Below are positions 47,085-56,129 of a DNA stretch of 64,000 nucleotides, piece after piece. The position numbers were made by a program, and so were the translations under genes. This DNA is from Cephalotus follicularis. Taxonomy: Eukaryota; Streptophyta; Magnoliopsida; Oxalidales; Cephalotaceae. Under the pieces are notes generated by a model. It was not told the DNA's origin. It saw only the letters and a program-made list of their open reading frames with translations, and searched no databases. The stretch spans positions 270,433-334,432 of the forward strand of contig BDDD01000568.1 of assembly GCA_001972305.1 (NCBI GenBank), given 5' to 3'. Numbering within the stretch: the first letter of the stretch is position 1; each line of letters opens with the position of its first letter.

Positions 47085-47447
47085 TCTTTTAAATTCAACG
47101 CTTTTACTTATCGAAGTTTTAATTTCTAGTTTTGTTTATTTATTTTATTTTGCCTAATTAGGAGTAGTTTTTAATAATTTATCCCAAATTCAGTATACTT
47201 CGCCTAGGTTGAATAAATTATAACTAGTTTACGTTTCCCTGAGTTCGACCTGTTACTGCATGATCCGTGCACTTGCGGCTATAAATATTAAAACATTCTA
47301 AATACGTGAACAACGAATAATTTTCATAATCCGGCAATGGAATGCTTCCACTTATATTAATGAAATTCCGTTTAATGTTGAATGCTGGATTATTATTTAT
47401 AAATGATATCACCATATATGTTGTCATGTGGAGCACGGGGTGTGACA

Positions 47448-48408
47448 CATATATTAAGAACAAATACTTAGTCCCATTAAGGTATTTAAAGATGTCCTTG
47501 ACAACCTTCCAGTGTTGTTTCCCTGAATCTGATTGATATCCTCTTGTAACACTTACAGCGTACAGGATATCTGGTCTAGTGCACAGCATAGCGTACATGA
47601 TGCTTCCTATTGCCGAAGTATAAGGAATATGCATCATCCTTTGCTTCTCTTCAGGTGTCTTAGGAGACATCTGCTTAGAAAGTGAGACTCCATGACAGAG
47701 AGGTATAAAACCCCTATTGGAGTTCTCCATGTTAAACCGTTTCAACAGTTTGTAAATATACAAAGACTGGGATAAACCAAGCATCCTATTCGGTCTGTCG
47801 TGGATAACTCTTATCCCTAAGATATAGGAAGCTTCTCCCAAGTCTTTCATGGAGAAGACTGTGGATAGCCATGTCTTAACTTCTGGCAACATGCTAATAT
47901 CATTTTCGATAAGAAGTATGTCGTCAACATATAAGACAAGAAAGGTCACTGATTTCTGATTGAGCTTCTTGTACACACAAAACTCATCCTGATTCTTTAT
48001 GAAACCAAACTCTTTGACAGTCTCATCAAAACGGATGTTCCAACTCCTCGATGCTTGCTTGAGTGCATAAATGGATCTCTGTAGCTTACAAACTTTTTGG
48101 TCCTCACCTTTGGATATGAAGCCCCCAGGCTGAGTCATATAAATGTCTTCCTCTATGTTGCCATTGAGGAAGGCATTCTTCACATCCATATGCCTTATCT
48201 GATAGTCATACTGAGCAGCTATGGCAAGCATAATCCTAATGGATTTAAGCATGGCTATAGGAGAGAATGTTTCCTCATAATCTATTCCCTCTCATTGCTT
48301 GTAACCTTTGGATACAAGCCCTGCTTTCAAGGTGTTAACCTTTCCATCTACTCCGATCTTTCGCTTAAAGATCCACTTTCAACCTAAGGGAGTAATTCTT
48401 TCAGGTTC
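47448..48408 (-). pseudogene. pol: Copia reverse transcriptase (H pol), upstream part
   Basis: The minus frame reads 'WIFKRKIGVDGKVNTLKAGLVSKGY', 'YEETFSPIA', MDVKNAFLNGNIEEDIYM, 'LYVDDILLI' (the YVDD catalytic site), 'LGIRVIHDR' and 'KDIFKYLNGTK'. It then stops at the C1 insertion and continues as RNase H at 21195. It is nearly intact apart from stops near 48297 and 48383. Its upstream part is cut off at 48408 by Athila A4 (target GGTTC). RT copies element RNA into cDNA. Confidence 0.9.
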
Positions 48409-48565
48409 TGTTTAGCATAAAATTATATTTTTATGCTTCGAATATACTACTGCTATTGTGTTTGATTGATTTTCAGGAACAAGAGTCAAAAGATTAAAGT
48501 GCATGAAGAATGGCTCAAATTGGTAAAAATTGAAGAAAAAAGTTCAAATTTGCAGAATTTGCACT

Positions 48566-48763
48566 GAAAGCGTCGACGCCATCAACATAAGCATCGATGC
48601 CTGGACCCAAAGCGCTGGCGGTTTCAAAGGAAGTGTCGACGCTTAACACTAAAAGCTAAATAACGCAAGATACGAGCCGACGCTTAGCGCATTCAACATA
48701 TCAAAGCGTCGACGCCAAACGCCAAACTGTCGACGCCCAAGACATAAGCGTCGACGCTTACGA
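48566..48763. repeat. Palindrome block 1, arm class 1 (A4 LTR)
   Basis: Units include 'aaagcgtcgacgcc', 'aagcatcgatgcct', 'aagtgtcgacgctt', 'aaagcgtcgacgcc' and 'aagcgtcgacgctt'. The block ends 88 bp before the TATA box. Confidence 0.85.
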
Positions 48764-49013
48764 TGCCTGACAACAAATTTGGAAAGTTTCATATTTTTGC
48801 TAGTTTTGTAACTAGGTTATTTTCTTTCCGTTTTTTAGCAGTTTTGTAAGTATAAATACATTATAAGGCCGGTTATAACAATGTGTACAAGCTAGTGACA
48901 AGCTTTGCCACCATTAGCCGCCTTCTTCTTCTTCAATTTTTGTAAGCTTATTTCAAAGTTTAGTAGCTAACTTTTCAGGGTTTTTAGGGTTAGAAAAAAG
49001 CTTAGATTGTATT

Positions 49014-50293
49014 TGAAATAAAACACTCTTGCAATATACAAGAGGGGGGGTGTATTGAATATTGAAGTAAATATGAAAATTTAAAAACTTTTAAATGTAA
49101 ATAGACAAGGAAGGAAAAACTTCTCCGATTTTAGAGTGGTTCGGCTAACTCTTGCCTACGTCCACTTTTCCCAAGGGAGCTCCTTGAGTTTCCACTATCT
49201 TGATTTGATTAAGGCAGCAAATCGTTACACCTCACAAATTCGTGATTGACCTCAATCACAAGACTTTGACCTCAAAGCCTTAGAGGATTCTCCTCTTTTA
49301 CAGGTAAAATGAAAGTGTTTACAAGAACCTCTTAAATAGGTTGATGTGAATAAATATAACTCACAAAATGAAACACTCAGATACACTCAAAGAATGAAGC
49401 TTAGAAGCCTTGTTGAACAATGTAGAGCACTTTGAGCTTTTTGCACACTAGAATGCTTGAATTGGATTTCTCTTGATGTTTGTGTGATTGATGTAGATAA
49501 TTATGAATTGTTGTTATTCTTATGAGGTTTCATGCTTCCTTTTATAGCCAAAAAAGATTTGTAGCCGTTGCTTAATTTGTGGAAGCTTTTGATTTAATAA
49601 TGTGAGTTGCAATTATTGAATTTTTTCTCTGCTGGTATAAAGACGTCGACTTCTTTATGAAAGGCATCGATGTCTTTTCGGTTGGTAGCCATTGGAAGTG
49701 GTTGAACTAGCCGTTCCAGCTTTCCCGGGTCTTGTTTGCTTGAAAAGGCGTCGACTTCTTTTGGAAGGCGTCGTTGTCTTTTCTGGGAAATCTCCAGAGC
49801 ATCAGTCTTTGAACATCACGTCGTCTTCTTCTTTGGAGTCGATGCATTTTCTGGGAATTGCAGGTGGCTATGAAAATGGCGTCGATCTCTATTGAAAGGT
49901 GTCGATGTCTTCTGCTTTGACTTCGATGTCTTTTGTTTAAGGATCGATGTCTTTGATTGCAATTTCATACAGTAGCTTCTGGTTTAAAAAATGACTAAAA
50001 ACGTCAATGTTATCTCGGAAGTAGTCGATGTCATCTTGAAAGTAGTCGACGTCTTTTTGAAGTAGTCGATGTCTTTTGGTACGGACGTCGATGCCATTAC
50101 TGGAAGGACGATGTTTTCTTTGTAGTTAATCTTGTACTAAAGACGTCTATGCTATTTTTGAAAGAGTCGACTTCTTTTTCTGCAGATGGTATATTGCTTT
50201 GATTTTGAACTTGTAATTCCTTGCACATTAAGTAAATTAGTTAAATGCAAATATGTTATCATCAAAACAAGGATTGAGACTAAATCGTCAACA
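49014..50293 (-). mobile_element. B2 3' LTR
   Basis: The minus-strand start TGTTGACGATTTAGTC is at 50293, adjacent to the polypurine tract (50294-50307). A minus-strand TATAAAA lies at 49540-49546. A class 2 palindrome block is at 49641-50177, whose near end is about 95 bp from the TATA box. Confidence 0.95.
49641..50177. repeat. Palindrome block, arm class 2 (B2 3' LTR)
   Basis: About sixteen units of AGACGTCGACGTCT type, mostly written here as '(G/A)GCGTCGATGTCTTT' or 'AGTCGA(C/T)GTC'. At least ten of the differences between the two B2 LTRs fall in this block, often at CpG positions. Confidence 0.9.
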
Positions 50294-50896
50294 ATCTCCC
50301 CCTTTTTGATGATGACAAAAATTTGCTCAAAAGGCAAGAATTATAAGATATACCAATTGAAGGAAATATAAGTGAATGTCAAAAGAGATGCAATATCAGT
50401 AAGCATTGTAAACAAGTTGCAATATCATAAACAACAGAGTTGTGCAGAAGCAAGGAGTTGAGCCTTTTTCTCAAAATGCATAAGTTAGCATTTCTCCATT
50501 TGCATTTCTCAACATAATTCTTTTGAGCCATTATCATTTCTCCCCCTTTTTTGTATAGCATCAAAAAGATTCTACAAAGGCAGAAAAAATATTAGCTCCC
50601 CCTTAATAGCAGCTAGGGTAAAAAGAAGATGAATAAGGCAATAAGCACAAAAATAGCATAATATTGGCAAAAATGTGGGAAAATTTTTGAGAAGACATAA
50701 TCATTACAACACAAACAGAGAATCATTTATACAATTATAAACATAATTCATAAAACACAATCTCATAAACACAAGTGCAATTCATTAATATCATTAATCC
50801 AAACTTGTTCATTACAAAAACAAAACAAGAAAATGAACTCAAAGGTTCATAACAACATCAAAAACAGCAAAAAGAACAGAAACAACAACTGAATCG
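50294..50896 (-). other. B2 3' untranslated internal region with polypurine tract
   Basis: No gene. The polypurine tract (minus A5G5AGAT, 50294-50307) abuts the LTR. Further purine tracts lie near 50541 and 50600. It matches the 3' internal end of B1 (1-457). Confidence 0.75.
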
Positions 50897-52193
50897 TCAA
50901 GATTCAGCAGGAGCAGCAGGAGAAGTAGGAGAAGAGACATCGGATCCAGATTCATCGCCCGAAGTTTCTTCACATCGATCAATGGTCTTCGATTCGGTGA
51001 GCTTCCGTTCCATTCGTTTGAGACGCCTCTTTGTGACTTTTAAATCATAAAAGATGGTGTCATCAACGTGTCGGAAGTCAGACTGAAGTACCCTATGATC
51101 AGCTCTCAATCGACCGAGCTGAGTCTTGATATCCTTAATTTCATCTATGAAGGAGGACTTCATGGCAGCAAATTGAGCTTGCATAAACTTCATCATCCGG
51201 TCATACTCAGTGGAGAATGAGGAGCCTTGAGCAGGGTGCTGAGCAGGGGTAGGGGCAGTTTGAGCTTCCCAAGGAGGGTTGTCCTCTTGCTCTTCCCGTG
51301 CAATCCTTTGAGCTTGATCCGCTTTGGGCACATATGTCCAAATCCCATCCTGTTTCTTCCATCCCATTCGACTTCGTAGAGATCTCTCCTTCAAGCGGAA
51401 TATGACAATGTAGGAAGACTAGGGTAAGAATGGATCCGTAAGGAAGAACGGATTTCTTTTGAGAAAATGCTCTTACCATTGTCTTGAGCATTAAGAGAGG
51501 GAAACAAAACTCGATTTTCGATAGGATGCACCACATAATAAAAACTTGCATCCTAGACAATTTGGCATACCCTCCACCGGTGGGTAGAATTTGATGCACG
51601 ATGAGATGGTGGAGAAGCCTATGATCAACAGACAATCGGTTAGTTGTCAGAGCCATGTTTGGATGAATATTTGGATCGTTGGGATACAAAACCGATAGAA
51701 TTTGGTTAGGGTGAAAACCCTCAACCTCCGGCCATTTTTTATGTTCAAAGACATATATACCGGTATGTGGAATGTGAAGGATAGAAGCTAGAATCCTAGC
51801 ATCTAGATATATCCGTTGGCCTTTAACAACTGAGGTGATTGCAAATTCCTCATTTTGAGCCGAAACCATTTTTAGGTTAGAATAAAAATCTTTAACCAAT
51901 TTTATGTAAAAAGGGTTAGAGATTTGAACTAAAGGAAGAAGATGTAGGTCATCTAACCAGGAAACGAAGGAGAATTCGGAAGAACAGAAATCAAAATCGA
52001 TGTTTCTGCCTCCCATGACTCGTTTTTCAACAAAACTCACACTTCTAATAGGGACAGGCTCTTCTGATGAGGAATCAGAATGAGAAGACTCATAGGAAGA
52101 TTCCCTAAGCTCTAATCTCTGCTTCTTAGCAGATTTCTTGGGTTGAGAAGACGAGGCAGCCTTCTTTTTGGTAGGTTGCTTTGTCCTCGGCAT
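50897..52193 (-). pseudogene. B2 ORF2, resembles 'putative plant transposon protein' family, one frameshift
   Basis: A start at 52193 gives MPRTKQPTKKK, then a basic and acidic Ser-rich N-terminus. The middle region has 'NPFYIKLVKDFYSNL', 'SVVKGQRIYLDARILASILHIP', 'RLLHHLIVHQILP' and 'MWCILS'. It resembles the plant family Pfam lists as a putative plant transposon protein (PF20167), by recognition and not by search. Near 51390-51410 the frame shifts and the homologous tail continues to 50897 ('KKQDGIWTYVPKADQAQR', a probable coiled coil, a Ser/Glu-rich end). It occupies the place of pol or env-like genes. Confidence 0.65.
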
Positions 52194-52424
52194 TTCTACA
52201 AACAGATTGTGAGCACAAGGGGAAAAACACACAGAGTGATACAAAAAGTGAATTGGACAGACGAAAAACGGTGTTGGAGAATAGAGAAGAGATAAGAGTA
52301 TGATTTACGATCAACTAGAAAGATTTTTGAAGAAAAACTGAGTGATAGAAATTTTTTTGAAAACACAGAAGAGAGAGGGCAAGTGAAGAATGAACAAAAG
52401 ATCGAATTTTTATGAAGAAGTCGA

Positions 52425-52685
52425 GATTCTAAGCAAAAGACGTCGACGTGATTCTAAAAGGAGTCGACGCGATCTTAAAATATGGCTGTAAAAATGGTGC
52501 GTTTTAAAAAGCATCGACATATTTGAAAAGAAGTCGATGTGTTTTAGAGAAACACATAGGGATCGACGTTTTTCAAGAGATGTCGACGGCATTTTCATAA
52601 GATACGAGTTTTTCCAGAAAAGAAGTCGACTCTGTTTTGCAAAGCATAAAAAATTCCAGAAAAGGAGTCGACGTTTTTCAATGCT
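52425..52685. repeat. Internal palindrome block, arm class 2 (between B2 gag and ORF2)
   Basis: About nine units: 'agacgtcgacgtga', 'ggagtcgacgcgat', 'agcatcgacatatt', 'gaagtcgatgtgttt', 'gatcgacgttttt', 'atgtcgacggca', 'gaagtcgactctgt' and 'ggagtcgacgttttt'. It lies outside the LTRs yet uses the same arm class as the LTRs of this element. Confidence 0.85.
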
Positions 52686-52740
52686 CATCTTCATCTTCAT
52701 CTTCATCTTTCTCACTATCATTGATTGCCATCAATGCTAT

Positions 52741-53725
52741 TTATGCAATTTCTTGGTCTTCTTCTTCTTCATCGGAACTTGATTCATCACTATCCGACCA
52801 AGTGGCAAGCATGGCTTTCTTCTTTTTGATAGTGTCTTTTGCTTTCTTCAATCTTGGACATTCACTCCTGTAATGTCCGGGCTTGTTGCATTCGAAACAA
52901 ACAATATCTTCTTTCTTTGTTTCGGATTTTGATGGGAATGTCTTCTTGAATTGTTTGTTCCCAAACTTTTTCTTTGCAAGGTACTTCTTGAATCTCCTTG
53001 TGATTAGAGCCATTTCATCATCACTTTCTTCTTCACTTGAGTCCGGTGTAGAGGACTTGAACGCAATGACTTTCTTCTTCTTTTTATCTTGTTCTTCTTC
53101 AACCTCATGATTTTTGATGGTCATTTCATGCATCATGAGTGATCCAAGGAGTTCGTCAAGTGGCAATATGTTGAGGTCTTTAGCTTCCTCTATGTCTGTA
53201 ACTTTAGGCATCCAACTTTTAGGTAGACACCTAAGAATCTTTCTTACCATTTCGCTATTAGTGTAGCATTTATTCAAAGATTGTAAGGAGTTAATGATAT
53301 TTGTAAATCTAATAAACATACCAAAAATATTTTCGTTTTCCTTCATAGAGAACATTTCGTATTCTCTTACAAGCATATTTATTTTTGCATCCTTGACTTG
53401 GTTGGTACCTTCATAGGTAACCTCTAATCTATCCCACATTTCTTTTGCGGTTGCGCAAGAAGATACTCTATTAAATTCATTTGAATTTAAAGCACATATT
53501 ATAACGTGTTTTGCTTTAGCGTTTAGTTGTACCTTTTTGCGATCATCATCCGTATAGGAGCTTCTCGGTTTGAGAGTTTTTATACCTTCTTGTGAGATGA
53601 TGTGAGGAAGTTCCGGGCCCTCGATAATGATGTCCCAAAGGTTGAAATCAAGAGCTTGAATAAAGATAGTCATCTTTGCCTTCCAATGACTATAGTTGTT
53701 TCCATCGAAGAATGGAGGCTTTGAT
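52741..53725 (-). pseudogene. gag: B2 copia gag, nearly intact, 5' end disrupted
   Basis: The open frame runs from an ATG at 53673 to 52741 (310 residues). It contains a UBN2-type gag domain ('LDFNLWDIIIEGPELP', 'CATAKEMWDRLEVTYEGT', 'LVREYEMFSMKENENI', 'LRCLPKSW') and the zinc knuckle CFECNKPGHYRSEC, then an acidic Ser-rich tail. Conserved residues 'PPFFDGNNYSHWKAKM' lie upstream of this ATG in the same frame, to about 53720, but no start codon is found there, so a frameshift or lost start is likely. Gag would let a pol-less element be packaged if a relative supplies enzymes. Confidence 0.85.
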
Positions 53726-53804
53726 GGACATGCTTTCCTTGTTCGACATATTCAATTCCATAAGGATCTTTGTAATCTCTAACAGTTAAGAAATAAGATT
53801 AACC

Positions 53805-53816
53805 GCTCTGATACCA
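53805..53816 (-). promoter_or_regulatory. Primer-binding site of B2 (tRNA-iMet type)
   Basis: Minus-strand TGGTATCAGAGC, two bases after the 5' LTR, is complementary to initiator tRNA-Met over 12 bases. Confidence 0.95.
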
Positions 53817-53818
53817 AT

Positions 53819-55098
53819 TGAAATAAATCACTCTTGCAATATACAAGAGGGGGGGGTGAATTGAATATTGAAGTAAATATGGAAATTTAAAAACTTTAAA
53901 TGTAAATAGACAAGGAAAGAAAAACTTCTTCGATTTTAGAGTGGTTCGGCTAACTCTTGCCTACGTCCACTTCTCCAAAGGGAGCTCCTTGAGTTTCCAC
54001 TATCTCGATTTGATTAAGGCAGCAAATCGTTACACCTCACAAATTCATGATTGACCTCAATCACAAGACTTTGACCTCAAAGCCTTAGAGGATTCTCCTC
54101 TTTTACAGGTAAAATGAAAGTGTTTACAAGAACCTCTTAAATAGGTTTATGTGAATAAATATAGCTCACAAAATGAAACACTCGGATACACTCAAAGAAT
54201 GAAGCTTAGAAGCCTTGTTGAACAATGTAGAGCACTTTGAGCTTTTTGCACACTAGAATGCTTGAATTGGATTTCTCCTGATGTTTGTGTGATTGATGTA
54301 GATAATTCTGAATTGTTGTTATTCTTCTGAGGTTTCATGCTTCCTTTTATAGCCAGAAAAGATTTGTAGCCGTTGCTTAATTTATGGAAGCTTTTGATTT
54401 AATAATGTGAGTTGCAATTATTGAATTTTATCTCTGCTGGTATAAAGACGTCGACTTCTTTATGAAAGGCGTCGATGTCTTTTCGGTTGGTAGCCGTTGG
54501 AAGTGGTTGAACTAGCCGTTCCAGCTTTCCCGGGTCTTGTTTGCTTGAAAAGGCGTCGACTTCTTTTGGAAGGCATCGATGTCTTGTCTGGGAAATCTCC
54601 AGAGCATCAGTCTTTGAACATCACGTTGTCTTCTTCTTTGGAGTCGATGCATTTTCTGGGAATTGCAGGCGGCTATGAAAATGGCGTCGATGTCTATTGA
54701 AAGGTGTCGATGTCTTTTGCTTTGACGTCGATGTCTTTTGTTTAAGGATCGATGTCTTTGATTGCAATTTCATACAGTAGCTTCTGGTTTAAAAAATGAC
54801 TAAAAACGTCGATGTTATCTCGGAAGTAGTCGATGTCATCTTGAAAGTAGTCGACGTCTTTTTGAAGTAGTTGATGTCTTTTGGTACGGACGTCGATGCC
54901 ATTACTGGAAGGACGATGTTTTCTTTGTAGTTAATCTTGTACTAAAGACGTCGATGCTATTTTTGAAAGAGTCGACTTCTTTTTCTGCAGATGGTATATT
55001 GCTTTGATTTTGAACTTGTAATTCCTTGCACATTAAGTAAATTAGTTAAATGCAAATATGTTATCATCAAAACAAGGATTGAGACTAAATCGTCAACA
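53819..55098 (-). mobile_element. B2 5' LTR
   Basis: Same ends and length (1,280 bp) as the 3' LTR. A minus-strand TATA box lies at about 54345-54351, and a class 2 palindrome block at 54446-54982. It is followed on the right by the target duplication GTATT. Confidence 0.95.
54446..54982. repeat. Palindrome block, arm class 2 (B2 5' LTR)
   Basis: Same units as 49641-50177. Several are closer to the consensus here ('aaggcatcgatgtct', 'tgacgtcgatgtcttt', 'aaacgtcgatgtta'). Confidence 0.9.
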
Positions 55099-55223
55099 GT
55101 ATTGATTCAAATCTATCAATAAAAATCCTTGAAATTTTCATTTGTTCTTGAATTTTCTACCTTCACACACACTTTTGTCTGTTTGATTAAAATCCACAAA
55201 CACTTTGTCGGTGAATAAGAACG

Positions 55224-55448
55224 TTGTTGAATGAATGGTTTTTAACGCAATCAATGGAGTCTACTCATGCGGTTTGTCACGCCGAACACACTCCGTATAG
55301 ACATAGCATGTCTACTCATACGATTTTTCACTGCTGCCACACTCCGTATAGACCTAGCATGACTACTCATACGATTTGTCATCACAGTCGCACTCCGTAT
55401 CGACCTAGCTGCCTTTGGTTATCAAGGTTTGATCAATCAAGTAAGTGA
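55224..55448 (+). CDS. Small LTR ORF with 17-residue Cys/His repeats (A4)
   Basis: This 74-codon ORF carries CHAEHTPYRHSMSTHTI, 'FHCCHTPYRPSMTTHTI' and 'CHHSRTPYRPS', then LWLSRFDQSSK. It is the best-preserved of the four copies. Directly after it comes 'caagtaagtg', a possible splice donor. Coding status is uncertain. Confidence 0.4.
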   Translation: MLNEWFLTQSMESTHAVCHAEHTPYRHSMSTHTIFHCCHTPYRPSMTTHTICHHSRTPYRPSCLWLSRFDQSSK

Positions 55449-55586
55449 GTTGTTCAATATAACCTATCGTGAGTTTCTATTCCCTAAAACCGCTTTTATC
55501 TTGCATGTTTTATTTACTATTATTTATTCATTTGTTAGTTGATAAATTGCATGTTTAATTTCTGTTAATTTTCAATTTAGTACGCA

Positions 55587-55678
55587 TAAACCGTCGATGC
55601 CTACCCTATAAGCGTCGACGCTTTCATTGTTTGAAGTCATACCGTTGACGCTTAGTGACAAAGCGTCGACACCTTTCT
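55587..55678. repeat. Palindrome block 2, arm class 1 (A4 LTR)
   Basis: Four units: 'aaaccgtcgatgcct', 'aagcgtcgacgcttt', 'taccgttgacgctta' and 'aaagcgtcgacacctt'. It corresponds to 19922-20010 in A1. Confidence 0.8.
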
Positions 55679-55876
55679 TTTTTGTTTTTTTAAATATAAT
55701 TTATTTCTTGCATATTTAGGAGTAGTTTTTAATAATAAACCTCAATTTTGCATACTTCACCTAGGTTGAATAGATTAAAATTAATTTATCTTGTTTCCTA
55801 GCATTCAACCCGTTACTGCACAACCGTGCATTTGCGGTTTAAATTTTAAAACATTCAAAAATAGCGAACAAGTTTT

Positions 55877-55894
55877 TAGCGTCGTTGCCGGAGA
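55877..55894 (+). promoter_or_regulatory. Degenerate primer-binding site of A4
   Basis: TAGCGTCGTTGCCGGAGA differs at a few positions from the tRNA-Asp complement seen in A1, so priming was probably lost after insertion. Confidence 0.65.
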
Positions 55895-56129
55895 AATAAG
55901 TTTTAGATTAGTTTTAATTTGTCCAACTGATTCGTGGTATTTATTTTATTTTTATTTTCCTTGTTTTCGTGATTTGACTAACAATTCTAACTTAGTTTAA
56001 TTAGGATTCATCATAAACTTTAACAAAATTCTAACGTCATTGTATAATCTTTAACAAACTCTAACTTAATTAATTTAGGTTCTTTGGTTTAGTTAGTATT
56101 CTACGTTTATTAGTGGTTTCCCTTAGTGT

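Larger units (their letters stand above)
45814..47312 (+). mobile_element. A3, Athila solo LTR with class 2 palindromes
   Basis: It starts TGTTTAGCATAAAAATG and ends GTGAACA, 1,499 bp. Flanks GCGAA (45809-45813) and ACGAA (47313-47317) form a target duplication with one mismatch. It aligns with the A1 and A4 LTRs before the palindrome block and again from about 46410 ('cagatttttgc', 'gtaactaggatta'), through the TATA box at 46482 and the 51-bp repeat ORF. The palindrome block itself has different arms. Confidence 0.9.
21196..47447 (+). mobile_element. C1, Tekay-like Ty3/gypsy chromovirus interrupted by nested insertions
   Basis: The 5' LTR is 21196-23780. The 3' LTR starts at 43373 and, after interruption by A3, ends at 47447. 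Exact target duplications CATAT flank the whole. The internal region held gag, protease, RT, RNase H and integrase. It is interrupted by C2, by solo LTR I and by a deletion near 37713. Many stops make it non-functional. Confidence 0.9.
43373..47447 (+). mobile_element. C1 3' LTR (split by Athila solo LTR A3)
   Basis: Pieces 43373-45813 and 47318-47447 together give about 2,571 bp, against 2,585 bp for the 5' LTR. Class 3 palindrome blocks are at 43543-43605 and 44525-44642. It ends GGGGTGTGACA followed by the target duplication CATAT. Confidence 0.9.
49014..55098 (-). mobile_element. B2, complete non-autonomous copia element with gag and an unrelated ORF, no pol
   Basis: Two LTRs of exactly 1,280 bp (49014-50293 and 53819-55098) flank an internal region of 3,525 bp. 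Exact target duplications GTATT occur at 49009-49013 and 55099-55103. On the minus strand the order is 5' LTR, primer site, gag, palindrome block, ORF2, polypurine tract, 3' LTR. No protease, integrase, RT or RNase H motif is found. I count roughly 30 differences between the LTRs, so it is a fairly recent insertion. Confidence 0.95.
48409..55870 (+). mobile_element. A4 5' LTR (split by copia B2)
   Basis: Pieces 48409-49013 and 55104-55870 give about 1,372 bp. It starts TGTTTAGCATAAAA and ends GCGAACA. TATA box at 48851-48858, class 1 palindrome blocks at 48566-48763 and 55587-55678, and the small repeat ORF at 55224-55448. Confidence 0.9.

Noticed and set aside
47224-47447. C-terminal extension of the minus-strand copia RT frame
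   Set aside because: The frame runs by chance across the C1 LTR end and Athila A3. The true RT sequence stops at 47448, where the target duplication CATAT lies.
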